From Allantophomopsis cytisporea (lineage: Eukaryota > Ascomycota > Leotiomycetes > Phacidiales > Phacidiaceae), in assembly GCA_024752435.1 (NCBI GenBank), contig CP103036.1:930001-994000 (forward strand): 64,000 nt of DNA, written 5' to 3'. The position numbers were made by a program, and so were the translations under genes. The stretch's first letter is position 1; every line of letters starts with the position of its first letter. Of the stretch, positions 23,314 to 35,127 are shown piece after piece. The notes under the pieces were generated by a model. That model worked only from the letters and a program-made list of their open reading frames with translations, was not told the DNA's origin and made no database searches.

Positions 23314-23622
23314 TAAGTAACATCAAAGGGTCAAAAACACAAAGCACTTAAGGCTGAAGACTATGTTTTGTCTCGTCTGACATTCTCCCCGATACAGAGG
23401 GAGTTCTGCGTACGTAGCACCCTTCGTGTTGAAGATTTCATCTCCTACAATCAATTCCGGGCGGCTGTGTCCGAAGTAAGTGTGTGTGTCTGTGAATCGC
23501 TGCAAAGAGGATAGAGAGAATTGGCAAGGGTGAATGGCTGCAACACTACTGTCAGTAAAGCTTGACTTTGACTCCCCTCCACCGTCATGCAGGACCGTAG
23601 AGGTCGGTTCGTTTCTTCATAC

Positions 23623-23663
23623 TAGAGGATAGAACTAGAGAATAGAACTAGAGAATAGAACTA
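23623..23663 (+). repeat. 14-bp minisatellite, about three copies
   Basis: Three tandem copies of ATAGAACTAGAG(A/G)A, the first with a single difference. Confidence 0.8.
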
Positions 23664-23860
23664 TTTACCAGCGACAGTGTCAATTTATTGCTGACTATTA
23701 TAATGAATGACCATAGTATGTACGTCTAGGAAAAGTGCGTAAAGTAAATGATTATGTCGTGCATTTATTCATTCATTCTTTCGTTCTCCTTCAAAAAGTC
23801 AAATAAAGGGCGTACTTACGCAGTACTGTGTGTAAGAGAGTATCTTCTTTGATTCTCCTT

Positions 23861-23861
23861 T

Positions 23862-23893
<32 letters not shown>

Positions 23894-24005
23894 ATCTATA
23901 ATTCATAATCCATAATCCATAATCTATAATTCATAATCCATAATCCATAGTCCATAGTCCATAGTCCAAAATCCATACTCCATAATCCATAATCCATACT
24001 CCATC
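23861..24005 (+). repeat. 7-bp minisatellite array with a 28-bp higher-order period
   Basis: About 20 tandem heptamers of the form TCCATA(G/A/C). In the middle (about 23890-23946) four heptamer variants form a 28-bp block that is repeated exactly, giving a second, longer period. The tract has no spacers and no palindromic repeat, so it is not a CRISPR array. Confidence 0.88.
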
Positions 24006-24161
24006 AGGTAGTCCGTCCATACTCAGTAACAATAGTCACACTGTATCATCCACTCCACTCCATCTACCTTAAATCACTCTAAATTATCCAACCAATCATT
24101 CACCCTCTATCATCCATCATCACCGCTTCCTCCACAAACAAGAACTAAATTCTCTCTTGGC

Positions 24162-24197
24162 TCTTCTTACTCTTACTCTTACTCTTACTCTCACTCT
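24162..24197 (+). repeat. CTTACT hexamer repeat
   Basis: About five copies of CTTACT, then CTCACT, in the probable leader region of the RING gene. Confidence 0.8.
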
Positions 24198-24220
24198 CTC
24201 CAACTCTCTTGTCCTTAATT

Positions 24221-24280
24221 CGGTCTAACTTGGTCTAACTTGGTCTAACTCGGTCTAACTTATTTAAACTTGGTTGAACT
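24221..24280 (+). repeat. 10-bp minisatellite, six units in register
   Basis: Six consecutive decamers in exact register: four copies of (C/T)GGTCTAACT, then two diverged copies (TATTTAAACT, TGGTTGAACT). The 10-bp period matches one DNA helical turn. Confidence 0.85.
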
Positions 24281-24948
24281 GTTCGACTTGATTTGGCTGG
24301 ACTTCCACTCACGACGTCTTGTCCCTGGTCAATTCCCCATCCTCCACTCCACATCCACCCTCCAACTCTCTTCTCTTTCTTTTGCAAATATCTATCCATC
24401 GTTCCCACAACAACACATTTCTCCGTCAAATAACTCAGCGATAAAAGGTCGACTTCCTTGTCAGCACTGAGTATACAAACCAACATTGACCCGAGATAAT
24501 TCAAATCAATCCTTTCGAGTTCGGCTTACACTCAATCCGAAGAACTATTTTAAGTGGCAATTTATTACGAATCCGTGCTGCGCTCAGCTTATCTGCGACC
24601 TGTTCGCGCGCTCTGAGAGCCGATTTGCGCCCAGCTTCGGATTGCTCTCCCAAAGTGATTTCCAGCCTCCGACCTTGACGTGCACCACCATTCCCCAAGA
24701 TCAGATCCTCTCTCCATCCGATCCACCTACCCACAACACTCACACCCATACTGCATCACCATCTCGATTTTTTTATTTACAGCGAATGTATTTGTTATAT
24801 ACAGATTATATACCCCATCGCCCTGCGCAATAATACGAGAGAGATATCGAGGGCCGCTACAGATCGAATCTGCAAATAACAAGTCGTCATCGATCAAAGA
24901 ATTCAATTAGAGAATCAACGCCCCATCAGGAGAAAAAAAACCGTCACT

Positions 24949-26488
24949 ATGACGGTCATTAAGAATGTGTTGGCGGAGGTCTACAATGTGGTGCAGAGGG
25001 CAGAGATGGAAGCCCGCAATTTAAACAATGGCGATCCGACTTCATCGACCACCCCTTCGACATCCTCATCGCCGACATCGACATCTACTGCTGCTGCGAC
25101 ATCAACAACGGCCTCGTCCGGGGGTGGAGGACCGACCAGTTCACCTTTATTGTTCTTCGTCGCCCTCGGATTTGGTGTGGTGTTCACAAACTTATGGTAT
25201 GCACCGTAAATTCGTTTAGGGAAGGTGGTGATTACTAATGCGCACATGTAGGATCATTGTAGGTGTTAAATACTGCTTCAGATACAATGCAAGAAACAGA
25301 GCACTGCGACAGGCCGAGGACGGTACCCCAATCGACATGCAGGCTATGCCGAGACCCCACCGTCGGAGACGTGAGAAAAAACTCATGACAATGGAGGAGG
25401 TAAACGAGCGCTTCCCAATGACAAAATATAAGAATTGGGTTGCATCGCGACAGAGTGAGGGCCTTCCATCTGCTGGTGGAGTGACTGCACCACCGAGTCG
25501 TGCGGGAAGCATTCGTGAAACTGTCCCAGCGGAAGGCAGGATTTCTCTTGATCGTGCCGCCGAGACTACAGTGGCCGATAGAGCCTCTCACGATGAAGGT
25601 AGACCCGCAACAGCCACGACTCAGCACGAGGATGACTCTGAGATCACCGAGATTCCAACTCGTACTGATTCCGAGACTACTCTTGATAAGTCTGATGGAA
25701 AGAATCCAGTTATTGTCACGCTACCGACTCTCGAAGAAGTGAAGACGACAGCCAGTACCGTCGACCCAAAACATGCCGCAACAATCGAAGAGGATGAGGA
25801 AGAGGAAGAGGAAGACCATATTCATACGGCCGTCCCGCCTGAACTCCTCCAAAACCCTGGTGATTCTTGTGCAATCTGCATCGACACCCTCGAAGATGAC
25901 GACGATATCCGCGGTCTAACCTGTGGCCACGCCTTCCACGCCGGCTGTCTCGACCCATGGCTTACCTCCCGCCGTGCTTGCTGCCCCCTTTGCAAAGCCG
26001 ACTACTATACGCCCAAACCTCGCCCTGAAGGGGAGCCCGCTGAGCCAGAGCGATCCGCCCGCCGCGCTGGATCCCGTCGCAATGTATCACAGCAGCCTCC
26101 GTCTGCGTGGACGGGTATTCGTGGTACACCTATTCGTGGTACCCGTATGGTCCTTCCTGGAAGATTCATGGCTAGTCCGACGTATCCGGGTGATGGTTAT
26201 GGATACTCATCGGATCGCGCTCAGCGCAGAGCGAACCGCACCGCCCATGCGGAGCGTACGCAGCGAGCAAGAGAACGCATTGCTACAGAGACTGGACAGG
26301 GTCAGGCGGATACGAATCAATGGCATTGGAGGCCAAGAGTCACCAACCCATTCGCGAATATGAGAATGCCTTTTGGCAGAAATCGTGAGCGTGAGATGAC
26401 ACCTGCACAGCTTGAGGCTGGAGCGGGAGCAGGAGCTTCGGAGGCCACCAGCACTTCGAACCCTACGGCTATACACCCTGTGGTCTAA
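24949..26488 (+). CDS. Membrane-anchored RING-H2 E3 ubiquitin ligase
   Basis: Two exons (24949-25196 and 25252-26488), with a 55-nt intron (GTATGC, branch TACTAAT, TAG), give 494 aa. After a short helix comes a Ser/Thr-rich stretch (residues about 30-65), then one transmembrane segment, PLLFFVALGFGVVFTNLWII, which spans the exon junction. The cytosolic part has a basic region and a conserved-looking stretch (MTMEEVNERFPMTKYKNW), an acidic run of Glu, and a complete C3H2C3 RING-H2 finger: CAICIDTLEDDDDIRGLTCG, then HAFHAGCLDPWLTSRRACCP, ending in CPLC. The C-terminus is Arg-rich and disordered. The layout matches fungal transmembrane RING-H2 ligases acting on endosome, vacuole or Golgi membranes; the substrate is unknown. 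It has a long C/T-rich leader with minisatellites. Confidence 0.92.
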
Positions 26489-27451
26489 TTGCCCTTGTGG
26501 CGGACATATGAGCAGCGCTGCGGAACAGCGCTAAGATGATTTTCCTTGTGTACATATACCCCACTACCTCTCTTCTCGTCTCTACTATCACTTTACGCAC
26601 GCACACCTGGATGATTTCTTAATGCACATCGGCTTTACAACCTCCAATATAAATGTGCGAGAAAGGGTGGGGGGCGTTTCCTGGTCTTTGTTTGTTTTTC
26701 CACCTCATTTGCGAGGCCCATGTATCCATTGCTCTGGCTGTGTATCAATTGGCTCCTGTTTTTCCTTTGCCTCCTTTGTTTTTTGTGTGGATTTTTCTTA
26801 TTTTTTGTTTGGTTTTATGATGGCTTGAGAAAGGTTGCTCTGATATACGGCTTTGAGGGCAAAATATCAAGGGGATATTCAGGGTCTGAGCGGGCGTTGG
26901 GGCTGATTTTGCTGGTGGGGCCTGCCTATGGTCAGGGATGGGTGGATGGGTTGTGATGAAATGCAAATAACTATGGGATTGGGCATTTATGGGAGGGATT
27001 GGGCTGGGTGGAGGACGTGGAGGGTGTGGAGTTGGTATGGATGATATGGGAGATAGTGATGAATTGATTGCTGAGCTTGCTGTGGTGTGCTTTATTTGTG
27101 TTATGATTTGTGATTAGTGATGTGTAATTTGTGATGTTTGAGTTTAATTGTAATTTCTGGGGATTGTAGCAGGATGAGGTGGATGAGAAGCTTGGCTTAG
27201 TTGGACTTCTAATATCTTGATATTGGATGATGATTTGACTGTAGGAGCGGGTTATCTGATAAAGTATCTGGTAAAGCGAGGTATCGTTACATTGTTGCAG
27301 TGTGGTTGCTGCCTAGTTACATCAAATAATAAATAGGATAAGGCACACCTCCTTTTATCTCCAACCAAATCATATACTCTTTCTCCGTCACTACTTTGTG
27401 CCATTGAAAGGTCATAGACCTTGGCACATACGACACAAAACCGAATCAACA
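26489..27451. other. Intergenic region, T/G-rich
   Basis: About 960 nt between the RING-gene stop and the F-box start, with long T- and G-rich runs that probably include the RING 3' UTR. No further gene was seen. Confidence 0.5.
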
Positions 27452-28974
27452 ATGACCTTTAGTATAAGCAGATTACCCAACGAAATTCTAATCCACATAA
27501 TTGCACAGGTCGATGATAAGGGTTTCGCCGCCCTCTCCCTAACCAACAAACGATTCCATGTTCTTGCAGAGCCTTACTTATATGCCACCTTCCCTACCTC
27601 CAATCAACACTCTACCACTTTCTTCCTACGTACACTCCTTCAGAAGCCCCACCTAATGGAATACGTTCAGAGCCTGGAAGAGCTCTATTACCCATATGTC
27701 TGCTATGGTGATCCAAATAGGTACATGAGCACACTGATGCCATATAGACCATCGACTACGATATGCTGCGCTCCGCCAGTACATCTTTCAAGTGCGACGC
27801 CCACTTGAACGAGGAGCTATCCAGTGAGCAATTCGGAACAGAGAAGACAGAGCCGATCTCTGTGTTCCTGCTCCAGCTCCTCCCCAAACTCAAAACCCTT
27901 GAGCTGCCCGAGACCTACAGCATCCGGGACTGGCAAGGGCCATACTTCGCTCGCATCGCGGCGCTGCAGAAAGCCGGGAAACCTCACGCCTTGTCCAACC
28001 TGCGCACGCTGAACTTCATCAACGACGAGGACCCGCAGCGCGTCATCTTGTGGCACTTGCTCCCCTATCTCTCGAGTCCGGCGCTCACGTGCCTCAGGAT
28101 CTGCGGCTTCGACGACGGCGAGCCGCTCGAGGAGGTTTCGGTGCAGAGTCTGGTTATTGAAAATCCGAGTCCGGTGACGGATCTGGTCATCAGGGGCACC
28201 AGTGCCTGGGGTGGGAGTCTGGTGACTTTCATGCGGAATTTCGAGGGGTTGGTGCGCTTCGAGTACAATAATTCATGGCTGGACGCCGCAGTCGGCGAAT
28301 ACAAATTCAAGGGGCCGGCGGTGCGCAGGGGCTTGCAGCATGTGAGGGGGCGTTTGCAGACGCTGGTCATCCATGAGGAGTATCGGAGGGTGTATGATGA
28401 CCTGGAGAGCGAAGAAGATGGAGAGGAGTTGCTGGACATGGAGAATTGCGGGGCTTTGGGGGGATTCGAGGCCTTCGAGGTGCTGGCGAGGTTGGATGTC
28501 AGCGCCACGCAGCTTCTGGGCAAAGAATATCTGCAGAATGCACAAGTATCGTTTACGCACTACGCGGCTGACATGATCGGTACATGGCTGACTGCCCTCC
28601 CGGCATCGCTGGAGCATCTCATTCTCAGAGATTGCTGCGAGGGCGTCTTCGATGCGCTGCACATGCTGCTCTTGAGTGCTGTCGAGGCGGCATCGCCATC
28701 GCTGCCAAAGCTGAAGTCTGTCTTGGTCAATTTTAGCCCGGATGCTGTCAGGCACAAGACGCTGAGGCCGTGGTCGCAGCTCATAGGCAACTTTCAGGAA
28801 AGGGGCTTGCAACTTTATATGACGGCGAACCATAATGTGTGGAACCCTGCTGCTGGTTGCTGGACGCCTAAGGCGGACCCCTGGAAGACGTGTCCAGAGG
28901 TGGCGGATGGGCTCCGGGCTCAGAATTACAAGTGGGGACTGCAGGATGGTATTTATGAATGTTGTTATGAGTGA
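27452..28974 (+). CDS. F-box protein with leucine-rich C-terminal part
   Basis: The start gives SISRLPNEILIHIIAQVDD, a clear F-box (then FAALSLTNKRFHVLAEPYLY), expected to bind Skp1 in an SCF ubiquitin ligase. The rest has leucine-rich, beta/alpha-like segments (LKTLELPETYSIRDW, LEHLILRDCCEGVFDALHML) as in fungal F-box/LRR-like proteins. The frame changes between the F-box part and the rest. The best join is an intron at 27721-27779 (GTACAT to CCAG, 59 nt), which keeps phase and gives 487 aa. An alternative is a weak donor at 27698 with acceptor at 27747. The second exon is clearly more GC-rich than its surroundings. Many such F-box genes are lineage-specific; the target is unknown. Confidence 0.78.
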
Positions 28975-29881
28975 TTTGTTGGAAGTGCCAATGTTAGCGA
29001 GGTAGGTTTGTGACGAGCAGATAGAGGTAAAGCCTTGATTTTCAAGCTTTCTCGATCACTTGGACTATTCAGATTATTCACTACTTATCATCAGTCATAA
29101 TCAGATGACTTTAGTAGGTTTGTTCATTTAAGATTTCTTCATCGATTCATTCCTTATACTCGATATATAATGTTTAAAAAAGATAAAACGATTAAAGGTG
29201 AATACGAATAACCTCCATCCCTACTCCCCAAGAGTCAAACAATAGGTATTTGACAAAAGTTTATGATATTCTTTTGTGTATGTCTAGAAATCTAGGGAGT
29301 ATCCACCTCGTTAAACAATCCTTCATCGCCGTCATTTCCGTCATTATTACCCTCGCCGCGGCATCATTATATAGATAACAAGTAAGAGTGAAGTAATGAC
29401 GACACAAAGGTAACTCGTATTGGCCAGAGTTTCTTTATCTATAGAACGAGTATGAGTGTTAGATGACGGGGTTTATAGCGAGTGGAGGAGACAGTGCCCA
29501 TGACAGTCAAGTTCAAGATAAGTTCTAGCACTCAGAAAATATAACAAGCTATATCCTTTCAAACTTTTCACATTTGCCTACTGCCTCATATAAACCTGTG
29601 AGATCCGCTTCTACTATAAAAGCTCCGTGGGATCCTGATTCACACTTTAAGCGGATATCAATTATCAAGGGCAAATCTTCATTCAAGTCCACATTCTACT
29701 CTTTAAAGTCATCACATACAACAGCGGATTGTCTCTGTACCCAAACCATAATAAGTACACAAACGCGAGTGTGATATATAAACCGCTCAAAACGCCTAGC
29801 CAATCCTACCAGCAATCTTTAAACACCCGTTCCTCCCCATTCCTCCTAAATAATCCTTGTCTCAATCCCATGCTCACTACA
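28975..29881. other. Convergent intergenic region
   Basis: About 900 AT-rich nt between two converging stop codons. No gene, tRNA or repeat was recognised. Confidence 0.5.
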
Positions 29882-32703
29882 CTAACTCCCCGCACTCCTC
29901 TTACTAAACCCCCTAAAAAGACTCTTACCAGCAGTAGTCTTCACACTCCCCGTCTCAACATCCAGCTCCTTCCGCGGAACTATCAAGCTCTCCAATCGCC
30001 CATCAACAAGCAGCACATAGCACGCGGGAAAAAGGCCGAATTTCCCCTTATACTCCCCACCCCAGCACCAATCACCCTCAGCATTGAACGATACATTACT
30101 GATCTTCGCACCCTTGGGAAAGGAAAGCCATCTCGCGCCCTTCTCCTTGCCATCCCTCCCCTTACCATCCTTCTCCTTCTCAACCTTGTGCTCCCACCTA
30201 GCCACCGCACTCAGCCCCGATGCGTAGCTGTCAGCCGTCACGCCGAAGTCCACTGGCTCGTGCATCCGGATGAACGTCGATGGGAACGCCGCACACTTCC
30301 CGTCGTGCCATCCCACGCACCATCGCCCTTCCCATCGAGCCGGCCATTCTATCCCGCCTATCCAGGCGCCCTTCGCGAACCGCAGAGTACCATAGCCCTC
30401 TGGGTCTCGGGGAGCGTAGCGCGATGCTCGGGGGTGGTGTGGTATGATGGCGATTGCGGAGGGAAGGGAGGTGAGCTTGGCGATCGTGGCGGGCGAGTGT
30501 GCTGGAAGGATGGGCTGGGAGACGTCATCGAGGAATGCGATGTCTAGGTCGAGGGCTGTAGCAGCTTGCGGGCCGGAGATAACGTGAACCCAATTTATTG
30601 GAGGACGGAGGCGGTTGGTATGTTTTTCTAGGTCTTTATGAGGTTAGTTTAGGTTTGCTGACCAGTTCAAGAGGGGACGGGGAAAGCAGAGGCAGAGGCA
30701 GAGGGGACAGGACGGGGGAAGTACGTTTCAAAATCTGCGCCGGTGAATGAAAGACCGTCGCGTCGTCAATATCAACCGTCTTTCCTTCCTCAATGCAAAA
30801 CGGGCATCCATAGATACCCTGGTCAATACTCTTCGTATGTAAATGGCACATTTGTAGGAAGCGAGTGCGCCATCTGATCTGCTCATGCGTGAACACTCCC
30901 GCTTTATCATTCATCAAGTCCATCTCGATGATCGAGAACGGGACCTCGAAAGAACATTTGGCGCAGCGAGCAGACTTGGTGGATGTATAGTTTCCCGTTG
31001 GCGTGGAGACGATTCTCACACTACCTTTCATGCCATTTTGGAGGATACGTGCGCCTTCGCACCAGCCGCCCATTTGGTAAAATGATGCGTCCTTCTCAAT
31101 AGGGTAATCAGGGGTCGTGATGTCAGTCCGGGGATCTGGAGACTCGCTGGTAGATTCGGCCGCTAATAAGAGGCCATCCGTTACTGCTCTGCCATTGCTA
31201 CCCCCTGTCACCTCTTTTGAAAGTTCAAGTCCATCCGGAACCTCTTTCCCATATCCGGGTGTAGCTAGACTAGTACTCAGATTCTGAATCATTTCTTGAC
31301 TCTCTATGTAAGAAGTCTCTGGGGTGCTAGCAAGCGCGGTATGGCTCTCTCTATTCCTCTCCGATTCAGGAGGGTCGGATGCTGATTTCTCAGACTGGAT
31401 AGAATGTCTGCGAGAGTTGTTCTGCACCTCAGACGGCGAGCTCGGAGATCGAGGATTTCTGACGGCACTTTGTCGTTTAGCAGTAGATGCGTCTCCGAAA
31501 TAGCTTTTCATGCCAGTAGATAAAGACGCTGGTACAGGGATGCCCCCCGTAATGTGACTATCGCTGCGGGGGGAGAAGGGGTAGCCATTACCTTTCTGAT
31601 GCACAGTGCTTTCTTCAGGGATACTACGTCCAAGAGATGACATTCGGGGTCGAGTCTCGCGAGGACGCTCTGTCAAGCTTCTAGGTGATAATGGTGACGC
31701 CAAATCTGGTGATGGCATTGACCTTGAAGTGTTTGGATTTTGAAATTGGCTCTCACTTTCCGGGCCACCTAAGGCAGCAGGAGGTAACATGAATGCATTG
31801 GGAGATTTTGCAAACATCCCACTCTCTCTGGAATTGGGTGCAGGGCTGTTACCATTCGAATCGCTATTTCTGGTTCTCCTGCTCTCGTATGGTGTGCCCA
31901 TTCCAGAACTACTGACCAGAGACTCTGCTCTCGAGGAGCGAGCGTATCGGGGATAATCATAATCATTACTATCTCGAATCGAGCTACCATCCTGGGAGCT
32001 GAACTCCATGTCCTTCTCCAGCGTTGGCGAGCGGAACCCCTCAGAAGGCGGAGGAGAATGCGGCAGCCCTCCATAGTTCATTACGATAGTCCCTCCCTTC
32101 TGCAACGGCAATGTTGGTATTGGCGGTAGGTTAGAAGTTGGTGCTTGTGAAATAGCTCTTGGATTGCTCCTCTGTTGTATCGACGGGGAGGACCTATCGC
32201 TTTGTGTGTAACGAGGTAATGGGGGGAGTTCGGGTAGGCTTTGTGAGAGGCGTTGAAGAATAAGTAAGGTTTTGTTTCTTGCTGCTTCAGAGTCTTGCTG
32301 CAGCTTGAGAAAAATTGACTCGTCATAGCCATCTGGCTCGTCACCATAATCACGTAATGTCTCAACCAGCTCCAAGAGTGATAACTTCACACCCTTCAAC
32401 TCAGTTGTAAGTTTTACTATTTAAATTAACCAGAGAGTTTCGATCAAGATGGCATTGGGACTCACCATCATCGAGAAGTGCTTCCAGCTGTAGATTTCCG
32501 TGCTTCGAAAGTCCCTTGTTGAAGGATGTCTCGATATGGTTCTGACTATGCTCCAACGATTGGGCGAGGTGTTGAGCGAAGTCGATATCGCTATACCTGT
32601 AGGCAAGCTTTGAGGCTCTCCCGAGCATCTGAATGATACCGGCAACAGGATCATTTGTAATTTTGGCGTCAATCATGTTCGCAGTATACCGTGTGGACGC
32701 CAT
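29882..32703 (-). CDS. Large scaffold-like protein with Cys/His cluster and C-terminal SH3-like region
   Basis: Three exons (32466-32703, 30725-32416, 29882-30627) join in phase to 891 aa. Introns are 32417-32465 (GTGAGT, ATAG) and 30628-30724 (GTACTT, branch CTAAC, CTAG). An N-terminal helical domain (about residues 1-145; IIQMLGRASKLAYRYSDIDF, KLSLLELVETLRDYGDEPDG) is followed by some 300 residues of Ser/Pro-rich disorder. Then comes a folded block with a possible zinc site: CAKCSFEVPF, CHLHTKSIDQ, YGCPFCIEEG. The C-terminal exon includes WEGRWCVGWHDGKCAAFPST and GDWCWGGEYKGKFGLFPACY, which look like SH3-type strands (the latter with the GLFPxxYV ending). It resembles fungal SH3-domain proteins of unknown role. 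No transmembrane segment was seen. Confidence 0.82.
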
Positions 32704-35127
32704 GATTTCTCAAGGCTATAGAAGTCTAGACGTCGAGATAGAGTAGGATATGTCGTCTATGATGACATAGAGCCTCTTCGCAGGACCAGGGGAATTGGTT
32801 ATAATGAGCTAAGGTTTTTCTAGTTATTGCTGATCTTTCAATGAGTCAAGAAAAGATGATCGAAATTTTTTCCAGATCTTACCGATGGGGGTTCGGGGGT
32901 CATCTACTCGGTGACAGACCGGGAGGGTATAACTATTGGACTGAGATATGTCAGCCACAATGCTGCCTTGATGGTAGCACTAAGGATGATTGGGCAGTTG
33001 GTTGAAGGCCATTCTGGATTAGTATACAGAAGTAAACAGGTAATGTACAGTAGATAGTACAAACAATATCGGGAATGAGGCGCAATTGGTGCAGGCTGTC
33101 AGGCTTAGTAGAGTTTGGCTATTTGAAAGGGATTTGGAGCTTTAGAATACAGTAGGAAACAAGAAGAGATAGAACTTAGGATACCAGGGGTCTGGGAGGA
33201 GATTAGATATCCTCTTGACAGTGCGTGGCCTTTAAATTAATTGTTTACTAGGGATGATATTAACATGGATGAGAGAGCAAGTAGAATACTCGAGGTTGAG
33301 TAATAAGCAGCCATGGAAGAGCCATGAGATTGTGCACTGCAGTAGGCGTAGATATTGGGACAGAGCAGGAGAATCAAACATCTCCTTCTGTGCTTATTCA
33401 TCGAGTGTGGTCGAGTATCATAGGTAGCGTACGACTCAGTCGGACACACGGAGTACATAGGTGGTGAAATACTGTATGTAGGTATAGATAGTAGGTATGT
33501 ACGCAGTAAGGTTAGGAAAGTTGAAGGGCGCCCCCTTGCTAGTCAGCCCGGTAAGTGTAGCTTGAGGTATCTGTACCCACTTCTACCCACTTATGACATA
33601 GCGACACAGACGCCCCCGCGTTAATAGCACTCATCCACTTGAACTCAACTACAAGTCCGGGACGAGCAATGGCGCACGTGGGCGGCTATGTTTATGAGAA
33701 ATCTGGACATATGTCCAAAAGGGCCATCCATGGTGTTGGCAGGTGGGCCAGGGCAGGGGAGATTGAGCAGATTGAGGGGCAGACTGAATATATTGGAAGG
33801 CAGATTCTTGTACATACTTGCACAACAACAAAAGAAAAGAAAAGAAAAGAAACATGTGATGAGTAAAGGAGGGAGTACTTACGAATACAATGAGGACATT
33901 AATTCCATACATCGACACCCATAGTCAGCCTCTTCTTCATGCACTCCTCACAATGCGCAATGACATATTTATCATCCATCAGGAGATATCCTGTTACACA
34001 CATACCACAATACGAAGTGGCACAAACAGCCTCGTAAGGACAGACAAATTTCCAAGACTCACCTTGTCATTCCAGCGTCTTACTCAGACGACTCAAGTAG
34101 CTTCCAACACGCATATAAATCCCAATGCCTCCAAAATGGAGATGCACCATCGTGACACCAATACAACAACACCGTATCCACCACACTCCCATCATCCCGC
34201 CCAACACCCCATCAATCTACACCCAGCATGGCGCCATAAAGCAATGATAGTCCAGGGCCACCAGTATCTCCTAGCGAACCCCAACCAGCTGATTCATCCC
34301 GGCACGATCCCCGAAGGACTGGGCCAGCTATGCAGGTGTGTATCAACAACGATCGGGTCTGCAGTCTAGCATGCTGTGAAGAACATACATAAACAGATGA
34401 CCGGACCGTTCGCCTGAGTCTCTGCAATTCGAACCCTGGGCTCGAACGGCGTGCGGGGTTTCATAAACGCAAGGAAAGGTGTGTACCTACATACATGCAG
34501 AGTAAGCTGCCCTATCATTGCGAGCGTAACAGAGGAGCGCCATTCCGTGCCGCACATTGTCTATCTGAAGCTTATGGTACGAACCGAAATTTGGCAGCTT
34601 GAGTACTGATTTTCGCTGTTGGTATCAGGGTGATATCTCTTCGTAACTCGGTGATAGATCTCCAATTGGTGAGTGGCTTGTTGGGTTTCATGAAATGCAG
34701 GGTAGCTTGGAAAATGGAGTAGGTAGGGAAGAGCTCCGTGCCGCAATCGGTTCACTTCTTGGAGCTGTTCGATGATACGTGCTTGCTTAGTACACGGAAT
34801 TATTGCAGTCTGTTGGCGACTCGATGTTTGCTACTTGAGTCCTCCGTAGGTAGCACCGGCATGTACACATACTCGGTGGCTGAGGTTCCCTCAATGGCGA
34901 AGCCCCTGAACTACCTGAGAGGTATATGGAAATAAATTCTCATAAATTGACCCAATCATTTAACTACGAAGCAAATAGTAAGGGGCACGGAACCAGTTGC
35001 AGGTCATTGAAATTCATAATTGTCCTAAGTGTATTGCATTTGCACGCTACCGCTCAATAAACCCATCCTTTTGTGTACCGGAAAGGAAATAGCCATGTGT
35101 TATATCGCACATCTGTCACTTCATCAA
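32704..35127. other. 2.4-kb region without a convincing gene
   Basis: Between the start of the SH3-like gene and the stop of the TMEM16 gene. It includes the SH3-gene promoter, an AAAAG pentamer tract (33830-33852) and a plus-strand open stretch at about 34135-34369 (MEMHHRDTNTTTPYPPHSHH) that ends near a possible donor but has no fitting next exon. I do not call a gene there. Confidence 0.5.
33830..33852 (+). repeat. AAAAG pentamer microsatellite
   Basis: Four to five copies of AAAAG. Confidence 0.8.

Larger units (their letters stand above)
20062..24948. other. 4.9-kb gene desert rich in simple repeats
   Basis: Between the cyclophilin start and the RING-gene start I find no convincing gene on either strand. 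It holds a G-rich multi-GGG tract, GT, AT, poly-T, AAG and GA tracts, and several ordered minisatellites (listed separately). The right 800 nt are C/T-rich and probably form the 5' UTR and promoter of the RING gene. One short minus-strand frame (20845-20958) reads somewhat like a helix, but no exons connect to it. Confidence 0.6.

Noticed and set aside
23861..24005. CRISPR-like tandem array
   Set aside because: Units are 7 bp with no spacers and the genome is eukaryotic; it is a minisatellite.
29729..30547. 272-codon open frame on the plus strand
   Set aside because: It is antisense to the last exon of the SH3-like gene, which has in-phase splicing and a clear SH3-type pattern.
33890..34369. 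159-codon plus-strand frame
   Set aside because: His-, Pro- and Thr-rich and partly repeat-like. A donor-like site follows, but no downstream acceptor keeps the frame open.
34405..34460. tRNA-like T-arm (TTCGAACCC)
   Set aside because: The flanking bases do not form T, anticodon or acceptor stems.
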